Shown here: positions 24,727-32,636 of the stretch, piece after piece
How the letters are laid out: each line of letters begins with the position of its first letter
Numbering within the stretch: position 1 is the stretch's first letter
From: Geobacter sp.
Lineage (GTDB): Bacteria; Desulfobacterota; Desulfuromonadia; Geobacterales; Pseudopelobacteraceae
NCBI GenBank assembly: GCA_025360785.1
Contig: JANYBN010000227.1
Coordinates: 1 to 36,914, forward strand
DNA length: 36,914 nucleotides
Direction: 5' to 3'
Notes under the pieces: model-generated
What the model was told of the DNA's origin: nothing
What the model saw: the letters and a program-made list of their open reading frames with translations, nothing else
Database searches by the model: none
Made by a program: the position numbers and the translations under genes

Positions 24727-25632
24727 ATGTTCAACCAGTATGACCTCGAAGAAATCCGCGACCGCGCCCGTGCCGCCTTCGTCGGCATGGCGATCGGCGA
24801 TGCCCTGGGCGCCACTGTCGAGTTCATGACCGCATCAGAAATTGCCGCAAAATACGGCACCTTTCGGGACATTATCGGTGGAGGATGGTTAAGACTGAAA
24901 CCGGGGCAGGTAACCGATGACACCGAAATGGCGCTCTGCATCGCCCGGGCTATCGTAAAGAATCAAACCTGGTCGCTGTTGGCGGTTGCCGACAATTTTG
25001 CCGCCTGGCTCAAATCCCGCCCGGTCGATTGCGGAGATACCTGCCGCAAGGGGATTCGTGCCTATCTGCTGAACGGACAGCTGGAATCACCGCCAAACGA
25101 ATGGGATGCCGGTAACGGCGCAGCCATGCGTATCTTGCCGGCTGTACTCTTTTCACTTCCCGATGACGAGCTGCTCAAAAAATATGTAATCGAGCAGGCG
25201 CACATTACCCACAACAACCCGGTTTCGGATGCTGCCTGCATCTGCCTGGGGCAGCTCCTGCACCTGGCGCTCTGCGGGGCCGGCAAAACCCGCCTGCGCC
25301 GCCAGGTTGACGGGTTGGTGACAAGATTCCCCACCTTTACTTTTGAGCCGTATCGCGGCCTGGCTACCGGCTATGTCGTAGATACCATGCAGACGGTGTT
25401 TCACTGGTTTTTTCGCGGGAAGAGTTTTAAGGAATGCCTGGTCGGAACGGTCAATCAGGGTGCCGATGCCGATACGACCGGAGCCATCTGCGGGATGCTC
25501 GCCGGGGCCTATTACGGGATGGATGCCATACCAAAACGGTGGCTGAAGAGGATGGATGGCAAGGTTATCGCCGAAATCGAGATCATGGCAGATCGTCTGA
25601 TAACGGCAAGCCCGGCGGGAAGAAGGATGTAG
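24727..25632 (+). CDS. ADP-ribosylglycohydrolase (DraG-like)
   Basis: This 301-residue all-helical hydrolase has the dinuclear-metal motifs of the family: DDTEMALC (about 63-70), AMRILPAVLF (about 122), THNNPVSDAACICLGQ (about 155) and the C-terminal GADADTTGAICGMLAGAYYG (about 242-261). DraG enzymes remove ADP-ribose from Arg101 of nitrogenase reductase and so reactivate it. The start at 24727 follows GGAGG with 5 bases; the GTG at 24715 is less likely. Neighbours are nifB (divergent) and the ANTAR regulator (convergent), which supports a nitrogenase role. No draT partner is in the window. The stop codon TAG lies in the end of a repeat. Confidence 0.88.
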   Translation: MFNQYDLEEIRDRARAAFVGMAIGDALGATVEFMTASEIAAKYGTFRDIIGGGWLRLKPGQVTDDTEMALCIARAIVKNQTWSLLAVADNFAAWLKSRPVDCGDTCRKGIRAYLLNGQLESPPNEWDAGNGAAMRILPAVLFSLPDDELLKKYVIEQAHITHNNPVSDAACICLGQLLHLALCGAGKTRLRRQVDGLVTRFPTFTFEPYRGLATGYVVDTMQTVFHWFFRGKSFKECLVGTVNQGADADTTGAICGMLAGAYYGMDAIPKRWLKRMDGKVIAEIEIMADRLITASPAGRRM

Positions 25633-25700
25633 GGGCGGCCCCGCGTGGCCGCCCACCCCGCTGGCCACCCAGAAGGGTAACCACTCGGGGTTACCCCTAC
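25629..25700. repeat. Repeat with GTAGGGG ends between two convergent genes
   Basis: The 72-base element begins GTAGGGG and ends CCCCTAC, with inner hairpins GGGCGGCC/GGCCGCCC (about 25633-25656) and GGGTAACC/GGTTACCC (about 25675-25696). The TAG within each end is the stop codon of the adjacent gene: draG-like on the plus strand (25630-25632) and the ANTAR regulator on the minus strand (25697-25699). The hairpins may also act as a bidirectional transcription block. Confidence 0.8.
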
Positions 25701-26263
25701 CCTTCCTTCAAAATACCGGCAGCGACCTGCAGCAGCGACTTGCGTTTGTCCATCGCCGTTTTCTGCATGATTCGATAGGCCTCAGCCTCTGACACGCGGT
25801 TCTTTTCCATAAGAACCCCTTTGGCTTTTTCAATGATTTTACGGTTCTCTATGAGTTCCCGCAGATCGTCGATTTTCTCTTTCAGCTCCTCCACCTCTTC
25901 AACATGCTGCAGCGCAATTTCTATCGCCGGCAACAGATCCTGCTGACGGAGCGGTTTGGTTAAAAAAGCGGCAATACCGCTTGCCGATGCCCGTTTTACA
26001 GTCGCGCTGTCACAGGCGCTTGTAAGCAGCATGATCGGAATTTTCAGCTTTTTTCTGATCTCTACTGCGGCGGTTATTCCGTCCATACCAGGCATGGCAA
26101 CATCCAATATCGCCATATCCGGAAAACTCGCCAACGCTAATTCCACGGCTTTTGCGCCGTTTCCACACTCCAGTATTTCATCGAAACCGAGATCAACCAG
26201 CATGCTCTTCAGGTTCATTCTAATAAGCGGCTCGTCATCACAAATCAGTATTGATTTTCCCAT
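25697..26263 (-). CDS. gnfR: ANTAR-domain response regulator, GnfR-like antiterminator
   Basis: The 188-residue regulator has an N-terminal receiver (SILICDDEPLIRMNL; phosphorylated Asp in MAILDVAMPGMDG; Lys in FLTKPLRQ), a coiled-coil linker (VEEVEELKEKIDDLRELIENR) and a C-terminal ANTAR domain (KIIEKAKGVLMEKNRVSEAEAYRIMQKTAMDKRKSL). ANTAR domains bind paired hexaloop RNA hairpins and block terminators. In Geobacter the protein GnfR is described as doing this for nif genes, and hexaloop/terminator leaders precede nifV and nifB here. The start at 26263 (MGKSILICDD) was chosen over upstream codons because AGGGGG lies before it. It has its own sigma-54 promoter. Assignment to the GnfR family is good; orthology is inferred from context. 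Confidence 0.85.
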   Translation of the reverse strand: MGKSILICDDEPLIRMNLKSMLVDLGFDEILECGNGAKAVELALASFPDMAILDVAMPGMDGITAAVEIRKKLKIPIMLLTSACDSATVKRASASGIAAFLTKPLRQQDLLPAIEIALQHVEEVEELKEKIDDLRELIENRKIIEKAKGVLMEKNRVSEAEAYRIMQKTAMDKRKSLLQVAAGILKEG

Positions 26264-26291
26264 GGTTGTTTCCCCCTGTACCATGGAATTA

Positions 26292-26306
26292 GCATGAGGC
26301 GTGCCA
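26292..26306 (-). promoter_or_regulatory. Sigma-54 (-24/-12) promoter of the ANTAR regulator
   Basis: On the minus strand TGGCACGCCTCATGC has a perfect -24 box and ATGC at -12, with GG and GC correctly spaced. It closely resembles the nifB promoter. It lies downstream of the terminator at 26347-26383, so the regulator gene is insulated from the sulfatase-like gene. Confidence 0.8.
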
Positions 26307-26318
26307 CTTGGAATATAA

Positions 26319-26332
26319 TGACCGAGATAACC
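26319..26332 (-). promoter_or_regulatory. Conserved promoter-proximal element (ANTAR gene copy)
   Basis: The minus strand reads GGTTATCTCGGTCA, one base longer than the nifB copy at 24446-24458. It is followed by TTCCAA and then the -24 box; the gap to the promoter is 12 bases against 16 at nifB. Shared sequence upstream of two sigma-54 promoters suggests a common activator or repressor. Confidence 0.55.
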
Positions 26333-26346
26333 ATAAGAACGGGCCC

Positions 26347-26383
26347 AAAAAAAAGCCGCAACGCCATTACATGGCGTTGCGGC
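26347..26383 (-). terminator. Strong terminator after the sulfatase-like gene
   Basis: A perfect 13 bp stem (GCCGCAACGCCAT with ATGGCGTTGCGGC, 3-base loop, 26355-26383) is followed on the minus strand by eight T residues. It lies about 70 bases after the sulfatase-like stop codon and ends the long minus-strand gene run. Confidence 0.92.
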
Positions 26384-26451
26384 GACATTATTCCGCGACT
26401 ACGGAAGTTTCTCAATTCAGGAAATGGTCAGGTTCATCATTTCTTCTGGGC

Positions 26452-27933
26452 TCACTTGGCCTGTGAATCATAAACCGGGTTCAACCCCGGTATCCACTGT
26501 TTGGCGCTGAGATCATGGCCAATAGACTTGAAATGGGCAAAAATCCGCTGTTCCAGCTCGTATGCCCGTCTCGGCTCCAGATCGACAAGATTTTTGGTCT
26601 CATGGGGATCACTCTTCAGATTATACAGCTCACGGTTATTGTTCTCCAGGGTGTAGATCAGCTTCCAGCCGTCTGTCGTCTGGATGCCGCGCTTGTAGGT
26701 ATACTGGCGGTAGTCGGTCTCAAAGAACACATCCTTTGCCACCGGTTTGCCCTTCAAGCCGGCGACGAGGCTGGCGCCGCGCATCTGTTTTTTTGCGTTA
26801 TCCGGCATCTTCACATCCAGCAGGTCGAGAATGGTCGGCATGACGTCAATGCTGCTGACCTGATCCTTGATGACCTTGCCAACCTTCTGCTTGGGCAGTT
26901 TGATGATCAACGGCGTATGAATCAGCTCGTCGTAGAGGCTGAAACCGTGGTCAAAGCGTTTGTGCTCGTGGAACTCGGTACCGTGATCAGAGGTTAAGAC
27001 GAAGATGGTCTTGTCCATCAGACCCATCTTCGCATACTCTTCAAGGAACTTCCTGAATCGTTCGTCGGTTCGCTGGATCTTTTCGTCATAGAGGGCCCGC
27101 CAGAACTTCACATCCTCGTCGCGCAGGGCAACCTTACCTTTTTCCAGACCCTCTTCGCGTAGCGCCTCCTGCTCTGCTGCTGATCCGGTAAACTTTTTAT
27201 CGTATCCTTTGTCGACGAATCGGTAGTCAAACCCTTCTACCGGTATGTTCTGGCCGTGCATGTCATAACCGTGCAGGAACATGAAAAATTTCCTGTCCTT
27301 GTTTTTATGGAGCCATTCCAAGCCTTTGGGGATGCTGACCGACATGCTGCCGAACTTGCCCTTTTCAAAGAAATATTCATCGAATCCCTGGGAGTAGCCA
27401 AAACCACCGCTCACACCCGCATTACCGGTAAAGCCGCCGGTGGCGTAACCATTCTGTTTGAGAACTTCAGCTATTGTTACCAACTCCGGAGACAATTTTT
27501 TCAGGTTGGAAATGACGTTGTTATTGGGCGGATTGAATACAGAAAACTTGTTGGTCAGACGGTGTTCTGAAGGGTAGACGCCGGTGAACCAGGTCATGGA
27601 GGCGGGAACTGTCCAGGAGGCCACAGAAATATTGTTGGTGAAATTAAAGCCCTGCTTTGCCATGGCATCGATGGTCGGGGTGACGTTACCGGGATACCCC
27701 AGCGCCCCCACATGAGCCGCCTGCAGAGCATCAAAACTGACGAATACCACGTTGTAATCCTTGTATTTCATCGGCAGATCGGCCAGATCTACCGCCCCGG
27801 CTTTCCCCAGCATGAAACTGGGCATGGCCATGGTAGCCGCAACCACACCGACACCGACTGCGGTTTTCTTGATGAATTCCCTTCTGTCCATTTTTTCGGG
27901 TTGTGATCCATTAAGATTATCATTCAGTGACAT
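26452..27933 (-). CDS. Tat-exported sulfatase-like (alkaline phosphatase superfamily) protein
   Basis: The 493-residue protein starts after AAAGGAGAT. Residues 15-48 hold a Tat signal (MDRREFIKKTAVGVGVV, then a hydrophobic stretch). The fold is that of sulfatases and phosphodiesterases: VVFVSFDALQAAHVGALGY, TPTIDAMAKQGFNFTN, SWTVPASMTWFTGVYPSEH and the metal-binding SDHGTEFHEH followed by FDHGFSLYDE. At the nucleophile position there is Thr (TVPAS) and not the Cys or Ser of CxPxR, so formylglycine-dependent sulfatase chemistry is unlikely. The usual second Asp of the first motif (RADH) is Ala here (QAAH). It may be a phosphoesterase, a transferase or a variant sulfatase. It is the last gene of the sulfotransferase cluster. 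Confidence 0.85.
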   Translation of the reverse strand: MSLNDNLNGSQPEKMDRREFIKKTAVGVGVVAATMAMPSFMLGKAGAVDLADLPMKYKDYNVVFVSFDALQAAHVGALGYPGNVTPTIDAMAKQGFNFTNNISVASWTVPASMTWFTGVYPSEHRLTNKFSVFNPPNNNVISNLKKLSPELVTIAEVLKQNGYATGGFTGNAGVSGGFGYSQGFDEYFFEKGKFGSMSVSIPKGLEWLHKNKDRKFFMFLHGYDMHGQNIPVEGFDYRFVDKGYDKKFTGSAAEQEALREEGLEKGKVALRDEDVKFWRALYDEKIQRTDERFRKFLEEYAKMGLMDKTIFVLTSDHGTEFHEHKRFDHGFSLYDELIHTPLIIKLPKQKVGKVIKDQVSSIDVMPTILDLLDVKMPDNAKKQMRGASLVAGLKGKPVAKDVFFETDYRQYTYKRGIQTTDGWKLIYTLENNNRELYNLKSDPHETKNLVDLEPRRAYELEQRIFAHFKSIGHDLSAKQWIPGLNPVYDSQAK

Positions 27934-27977
27934 GTGTACGTATCTCCTTTAAATGATGATAGCTGCAGATGATCTTG

Positions 27978-28961
27978 TTAGTAGACATCAAGGTCCCGTC
28001 CCACCACGACTTTACCGGCGTACCCTTTCATCTCCCGCAGCAGGTCTTCGGGTGTTGATGCCAACGGGCGTTTTTCCGGACGGAGTGTAATGGTATTGTG
28101 ATAGGTGATCAACAGGCCGGGTTTGGCTTTGGCAGCCAGCTCAGCCAGCTGTGTCGTGGTGGTGTGGTATTTTGCAACATATGCCTGAATATCATACCCC
28201 TGGGCATTGGGGCGCATCGGATTGTTAAAAAACTTGAGCGTCTGCGCCTCGTGAATCAGTACATCGCAGCCGTGACAGGCATCAATTGTGGTCTGTAACG
28301 GAATGGTGTCACCGCTGATGACGATACTACGGTCGGCGGTATCGAAACGATAGCCGAAACTCTGTTCCCAGTCGCCATGTTTGGTCGGAAAAGCGGTAAC
28401 GGTTACGTTGGAATCCTTGTAGACCACTCCGGCCTTGATCTCATGGGCATTCACCCGCCATCCATCCGGCGAACCGTGCTCCATTCCGCCGGTGCGGATG
28501 GCGATATCCTCCTGATAGGCAGCCAATAAATGTTCTGTCATATTTTTCAGCCCCTTGGGACCGTAGACCTCAAGAGGAACCCTGCGACCCATGACCCACG
28601 GGGTCAGGATAAGGTCCGGATAGCCGGCGGTATGATCAGAATGGAGATGGGTCAGGAAAACTACCCGAAGATTGGTTGGCTCCAGCGCAGCTATACCACT
28701 GTCAAGCTGGGCGGCAGCGGCGCGCCTGACGACACCCGGCCCGAAATCGACGAGATAGGCGTTGCCATTAACAACAATAGCGGTGGCAGAACCCGAGCGA
28801 TCAGGATCCGGTTGCGGAGTGCCGGTTCCGAGCATAACAACCTTGGTTCTGTTTTCCTGCTGGATTGGCGCTTGTGCGAAGATCGGAGAGGTTACTGCCA
28901 ACGGTAAAAACAGTGCGATATGAAACCAGAAGCGACGATGCGACCGGCAATAAATCTGCAT
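27978..28961 (-). CDS. Exported metallo-beta-lactamase-fold hydrolase
   Basis: The 327-residue protein has a signal peptide (hydrophobic core FHIALFLPLAVTSP, likely cleaved after IFAQA). It begins with VVMLGTGTPQPDPDRSGSA, then NAYLVDFGPGVVRRA, the metal motif THLHSDHTAGYPDL (HxHxDH), ISGDTIP and LLITYHN. This pattern is shared by RNase Z-like proteins and the secreted AtsA-type arylsulfatases (type III), and the export signal favours the latter. It lies 44 bases upstream of the sulfatase-like gene on the same strand. Sulfate-ester hydrolysis in the periplasm is a reasonable hypothesis given the two sulfotransferases in the cluster; other ester substrates are possible. Confidence 0.82.
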   Translation of the reverse strand: MQIYCRSHRRFWFHIALFLPLAVTSPIFAQAPIQQENRTKVVMLGTGTPQPDPDRSGSATAIVVNGNAYLVDFGPGVVRRAAAAQLDSGIAALEPTNLRVVFLTHLHSDHTAGYPDLILTPWVMGRRVPLEVYGPKGLKNMTEHLLAAYQEDIAIRTGGMEHGSPDGWRVNAHEIKAGVVYKDSNVTVTAFPTKHGDWEQSFGYRFDTADRSIVISGDTIPLQTTIDACHGCDVLIHEAQTLKFFNNPMRPNAQGYDIQAYVAKYHTTTTQLAELAAKAKPGLLITYHNTITLRPEKRPLASTPEDLLREMKGYAGKVVVGRDLDVY

Positions 28962-29075
28962 TTACTGGACTCCATACTTAGGGGATCGATTGTTGTAGTT
29001 ACTTGGTCAAGAATGATACCACCTGAAATTCAACAGCGTCAATGTGATAATCACGCTTCCTTGCTAGAAATAATC

Positions 29076-29975
29076 TCAAACCGTTTCAGCTTTCCTGCCC
29101 CTGGCCACAATCCCGGTTGCACAGGCCAATCCGCCCGCACCGTTGATTAACTGGGTCAGGTCCAGTTCCGCAGCAATAGTCAGCCCTGCCTTCTGATACA
29201 GTTCCTTTGTCTCCGGACAGCCGGCCGTCATGATGACCATGCGCGGCGCAACCGTGACAATATTCATAGCTTGCCACATTTTCACTTCGCTGTTTTCAGG
29301 AATAGCAACCACTTCGAAATTGTTTTCCTTCAGAAAGGAGATTATCTCACGATCAATAATTTTATGCCGCACCAACGCTAAATCACGGTCAACAATCTGC
29401 ATCGACCCCAACAGATGCTGGGTGATCGCCTGACATGACGAAATAGCGACGCACGTCACCCCCTGTTGTTCCAAAACATACCTGACCTGCTGATATCCCG
29501 CAAGGTTGGTGCGGTTACCGACACCCACCAGCACAAGATCATCCTTGAGCCAGAGCGCATCGGCACCCTCAAAGAGCCCTTCTCCCGAAACGACGTGCAG
29601 CAACGGGATACCAAGCGACTTCAGGGTTCGTGCCGCGTAGAGCGGCTCCTGCCTGCGACCGGTATTGGCCATGTTTGCCAGAATTGCGCCCTTGGGTGTC
29701 ATCAGGAACAGGTCGCGGCAATACATCATATTATGCAGGTATTCGCGCTCGTCATAAATAGGTGTGGGATCGATCAGATTGACCTCGATTCCGAAACCTT
29801 CAAAGCAGGCGATAATGGCACCATATTCCCGCATCAGGGAATGATGGTCGATGGGAGCCAGGTGCTGAATCTTCAGCGGGTCAGGATAATTGTCTATCTC
29901 CACCCCCGGAATGTGGAGCATGACCGAAGAAAGTTTTTCGTATTCCGAGTTAACGCCAAAAGTGGTCACAGCCAT
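29076..29975 (-). CDS. Guanidine-modifying enzyme (arginine deiminase/amidinotransferase superfamily)
   Basis: The 299-residue cytosolic protein shows MYCRDLFLMTPKGAILANM (about 93-111), the substrate-binding FEGADALWL (about 145), a likely catalytic His in THLLGSMQIVDRDLA (about 190-205) and a likely nucleophilic Cys in GAGGLACATGIVARG near the C-terminus. Enzymes of this fold hydrolyse or transfer the amidino group of arginine-like compounds (deiminase, dimethylargininase, cyanobacterial arginine dihydrolase, amidinotransferases). The start at 29975 overlaps the sulfotransferase gene by 10 bases. The upstream alternative at 30008 lies deeper in that gene. A guanidino substrate as part of a sulfated product is inference. 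Confidence 0.78.
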   Translation of the reverse strand: MAVTTFGVNSEYEKLSSVMLHIPGVEIDNYPDPLKIQHLAPIDHHSLMREYGAIIACFEGFGIEVNLIDPTPIYDEREYLHNMMYCRDLFLMTPKGAILANMANTGRRQEPLYAARTLKSLGIPLLHVVSGEGLFEGADALWLKDDLVLVGVGNRTNLAGYQQVRYVLEQQGVTCVAISSCQAITQHLLGSMQIVDRDLALVRHKIIDREIISFLKENNFEVVAIPENSEVKMWQAMNIVTVAPRMVIMTAGCPETKELYQKAGLTIAAELDLTQLINGAGGLACATGIVARGRKAETV

Positions 29976-31333
29976 GACTCCATGTTCTCCGTATTGTAGC
30001 CAAAACAAGCTGCCATGTCGTGAATCCGGGGTGCGGCCAACACCCTGGCGATCATATCCTCACGTTTTTTCCAGCGGTAGAGTTGCGGCGGGAGGGTGGA
30101 TTGCACCACCGGCAACTCGTCAAGCCCCAGCGCCACAACCTCTTCCACCGGAATCCCCATAAAATCCAGCATCCGCTCGAACTCACCTCTCCGTGAAGCA
30201 GCGGAGCGGATGATATCCTCGAAATGAACCCGGCAGTTGGGCCTGTGGCCTTGCGCAAGGTTCTCCAAAATCTCGGCATTGGCTGAGCGCCACTGAAAGG
30301 CACAGACCTCCACCAGCTCACGGTTGGCAAATTCCTGCCACCCTTCCGGGAGGTCGAAGTTCCACCATGTACTGCCAAAGGGATAGATATCGCTGTACCC
30401 CTTGATATTCAGCCGGTCCATACCGCCACCATCAAAGCTGTGCTTCAGATTGTGGGAGAAAAAACCACGATGATGCCAGCCGTCATAAATGCCGTTGATC
30501 GTGGCGGCCGGATTGCGCACCAGATGAATGATACGGATATCGGCATTGGGAAAGAGCCGATCCACCAGATTCATACGGTAACAGTCAACCGTAGCTTTCA
30601 ACAGCAGGGTCTTGCTTGACAGGTCGGCAACCGTCGGCCTGCGGCGTGGCGACAGCAGCACAAAAGGTGGCTCCTCGATGGTAAAACCGGCGGTGGGAGG
30701 ACCAACCGGGATATCAAGAGAGGGGAAGCGCAGGGCGACCTTGTCGGTGCCGATGTCATAATAGAAGGGATTGATCTGAGGCCAGACGGAAGACAGCTTT
30801 TCCAGCAGCCCCAGGTAAAAATCCTCCGCGCAGAAGCGATGGTTCCCGGCTGTATAACACTCTAATACCTGCGTGATGCACTTTCGCACTGTTGCCGGAT
30901 CAAGCGCCACACCCGGCCACTGCAGGAAAAACCTGAGCATCAGGTCTTCAATATAGCCGGCGGCATCGATCTGCCCGTCTGCAGATTCCGCCAGGAACAT
31001 GTCCGATAAAAAGTCCTGTGAAATCCCGGCAAGGTCAATGATGTCGTCGATCCGTTCCGTCGGTATCCGGTCGGACAGGTGGGGATTAAAGCCGTCCAGA
31101 CAGCTGTTGAGCTTATAGAACGGGGCAGCCTCGCCGGTAAGCGCATAGACCTGCGGCAACCTGCCGAGCAGGGCGTACAAAAGACTGGAACCGGAGCGCG
31201 AGGATGAGTTGATGATCACAACCCTTTTAACATCCGCCAGGGAGTGTTGCAAAAGCGCCATATCCCGGCGGCTGTTCAGGATTTCGTTCCGAAATCTTTT
31301 TATCTCGCAGATCTTCCGGGCGATATCATGCAT
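29966..31333 (-). CDS. Sulfotransferase-family protein 1
   Basis: The 455-residue P-loop protein has the PAPS 5-prime phosphosulfate loop SSSRSGSSLLYALL near residues 44-57 and the 3-prime phosphate site IRIIHLVRNPAATINGIYDGW near 280-300, with a conserved VHFEDII near 370 and a C-terminal part resembling bacterial sulfotransferase domains. PAPS-dependent sulfotransferases put sulfate on hydroxyl or amino groups of small molecules, lipids or glycans. Its start overlaps the end of sulfotransferase 2 by 8 bases and its end overlaps the guanidine-modifying enzyme by 10, so all three are made from one message. It is much longer than sulfotransferase 2, with an insertion between the two PAPS motifs. 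Confidence 0.85.
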   Translation of the reverse strand: MHDIARKICEIKRFRNEILNSRRDMALLQHSLADVKRVVIINSSSRSGSSLLYALLGRLPQVYALTGEAAPFYKLNSCLDGFNPHLSDRIPTERIDDIIDLAGISQDFLSDMFLAESADGQIDAAGYIEDLMLRFFLQWPGVALDPATVRKCITQVLECYTAGNHRFCAEDFYLGLLEKLSSVWPQINPFYYDIGTDKVALRFPSLDIPVGPPTAGFTIEEPPFVLLSPRRRPTVADLSSKTLLLKATVDCYRMNLVDRLFPNADIRIIHLVRNPAATINGIYDGWHHRGFFSHNLKHSFDGGGMDRLNIKGYSDIYPFGSTWWNFDLPEGWQEFANRELVEVCAFQWRSANAEILENLAQGHRPNCRVHFEDIIRSAASRRGEFERMLDFMGIPVEEVVALGLDELPVVQSTLPPQLYRWKKREDMIARVLAAPRIHDMAACFGYNTENMESWL

Positions 31334-32357
31334 GGGGTTTAGTCAGTTTTCTTAGCAGGCGGATAGAGGTCATATAGAAGTTCTTGCGCAGACGGGCAAC
31401 GGAGTTTTTGTCCTTGATCAGATGGTTGGTCTCGGCCTTGAGTTTGAGGAGGAATTCTGTAATTCTGTAGTTCAGCTTTTCCTGAATCAAATTGCTGTGC
31501 AGACCTGAAAGCCCCAAGAGCGGATGGGTCAATGGATAGCCCAGTTCACCCAGTTCTTCAAAGGCGATCGCTTCGAAAAGCAGGATTTCCGGTTCTGCCA
31601 GAAAACGGCGAAATTTTTCGGCGTTACCAGCCATGACCGGCTTCGAGGTATTTTCCCACGAGATACTGAGGCGACCTGATTTTTTGGCTTCGCTGGAGCG
31701 GTGGTATTCCAGCATCCCTTCTTCAAAGCCCTCACCCAGAAAGGTGCAGAGTTGCCTTGTGACCGCTGCAGGGTCGGCAATCAGATCCTCGTATTTCAGC
31801 AGAGTGATCTGTTCCAGCGGCAGCTTGGCCAGCCATGACAATCCTAGCCGCTGCTCCCGCTGCCAGCGCAGTGCCGAGTAGTAGACATGAAAGTGGTTAA
31901 AGATGGATTTTTTCGCCGAAACCGCCACGTCACGGCCATCGCGCACCATGAAGATGAAACGGGCATCCGGATAATAACGCAGGATCTCCGCGATATGCTC
32001 GATCATGAAGGTGCTTTTGCAGGCCCAGCGCCGCTTGCCGCTGTACGCAAGGTACTGGTTGTAGACCTCAAAATAGACATTAAGCAGGTTGCGCTCCCGC
32101 ACGTCCCGCAAAACCATGTCCCGATCTGGCTTGAGCTCCCACGAATAGGTGTGCAGATCAACCATCCGGCAGACATCGGCGATCAGTCTTTGAAAGTTAC
32201 GGTCGTCCGCAAGGTTACCGTACCGTGGTTCCAGCGGGCCGAATAACTTCATGATGTGCGGCGGGTGCGGCACGGCGATGGCACTGTGGGCATGAAGCAT
32301 CAGGCGCAGCAGGTTGGTGCCGGAGCGTTCGGTGCCTATGATAAAGATAGGGTTCAT
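31326..32357 (-). CDS. Sulfotransferase-family protein 2
   Basis: The 343-residue protein has the phosphosulfate loop FIIGTERSGTNLLRLML at its N-terminus, a substrate-side WACKSTFMIEHI, and the 3-prime phosphate motif ARFIFMVRDGRDVAVS near 137-152, then LLKYEDLIADP. It matches compact bacterial PAPS sulfotransferases. The ATG at 32357 (MNPIFIIG) was chosen because AAGGTG lies at usable distance; a GTG at 32369 would add four residues. A basic C-terminal tail may contact membrane. Two different sulfotransferases in one operon suggest two sulfation sites or successive steps. Confidence 0.86.
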   Translation of the reverse strand: MNPIFIIGTERSGTNLLRLMLHAHSAIAVPHPPHIMKLFGPLEPRYGNLADDRNFQRLIADVCRMVDLHTYSWELKPDRDMVLRDVRERNLLNVYFEVYNQYLAYSGKRRWACKSTFMIEHIAEILRYYPDARFIFMVRDGRDVAVSAKKSIFNHFHVYYSALRWQREQRLGLSWLAKLPLEQITLLKYEDLIADPAAVTRQLCTFLGEGFEEGMLEYHRSSEAKKSGRLSISWENTSKPVMAGNAEKFRRFLAEPEILLFEAIAFEELGELGYPLTHPLLGLSGLHSNLIQEKLNYRITEFLLKLKAETNHLIKDKNSVARLRKNFYMTSIRLLRKLTKPHA

Positions 32358-32369
32358 TACGTAATTCAC

Positions 32370-32636
32370 CTTCTCGCTTTCAGCACATCAGGTAACGGCA
32401 AGATACAGGGACATGGCTAAACCGGACTAACATTGGCAACCTTTGTCCTAGAAGATTCCTTCGTCGGTCGGATTCATCGGAATACCAAAGTGGCTGACTT
32501 GGTGCAGAATACGCAGTCCGAATGTTCCGGAATAGAAATACGGGATTTCCAAGTTTCCACGTCTCTGGCAATTGAGTGGAAAGTGCTTTGAACAGAATTA
32601 CTTCAGGTTTGAACCTGTTCTCCACTCTACCCTGCG
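32370..32636. other. Intergenic stretch, possibly insertion-sequence remnant
   Basis: No convincing gene is seen. A minus-strand frame of 86 codons starts with a GTG overlapping the acyltransferase stop, but its product has no recognisable domain and has the look of translated insertion-sequence flank (PLWYSDESDRR). The stretch separates the foreign-looking acyltransferase from the sulfotransferase genes. Confidence 0.3.

Noticed and set aside
26355-26383. Antitermination leader for the ANTAR gene
   Set aside because: The terminator lies upstream of that gene's sigma-54 promoter, so it ends the sulfatase-like transcript and does not attenuate the regulator. The nearby hexaloop hairpin (TTCCG, TAGTCG, CGGAA) lacks A1.
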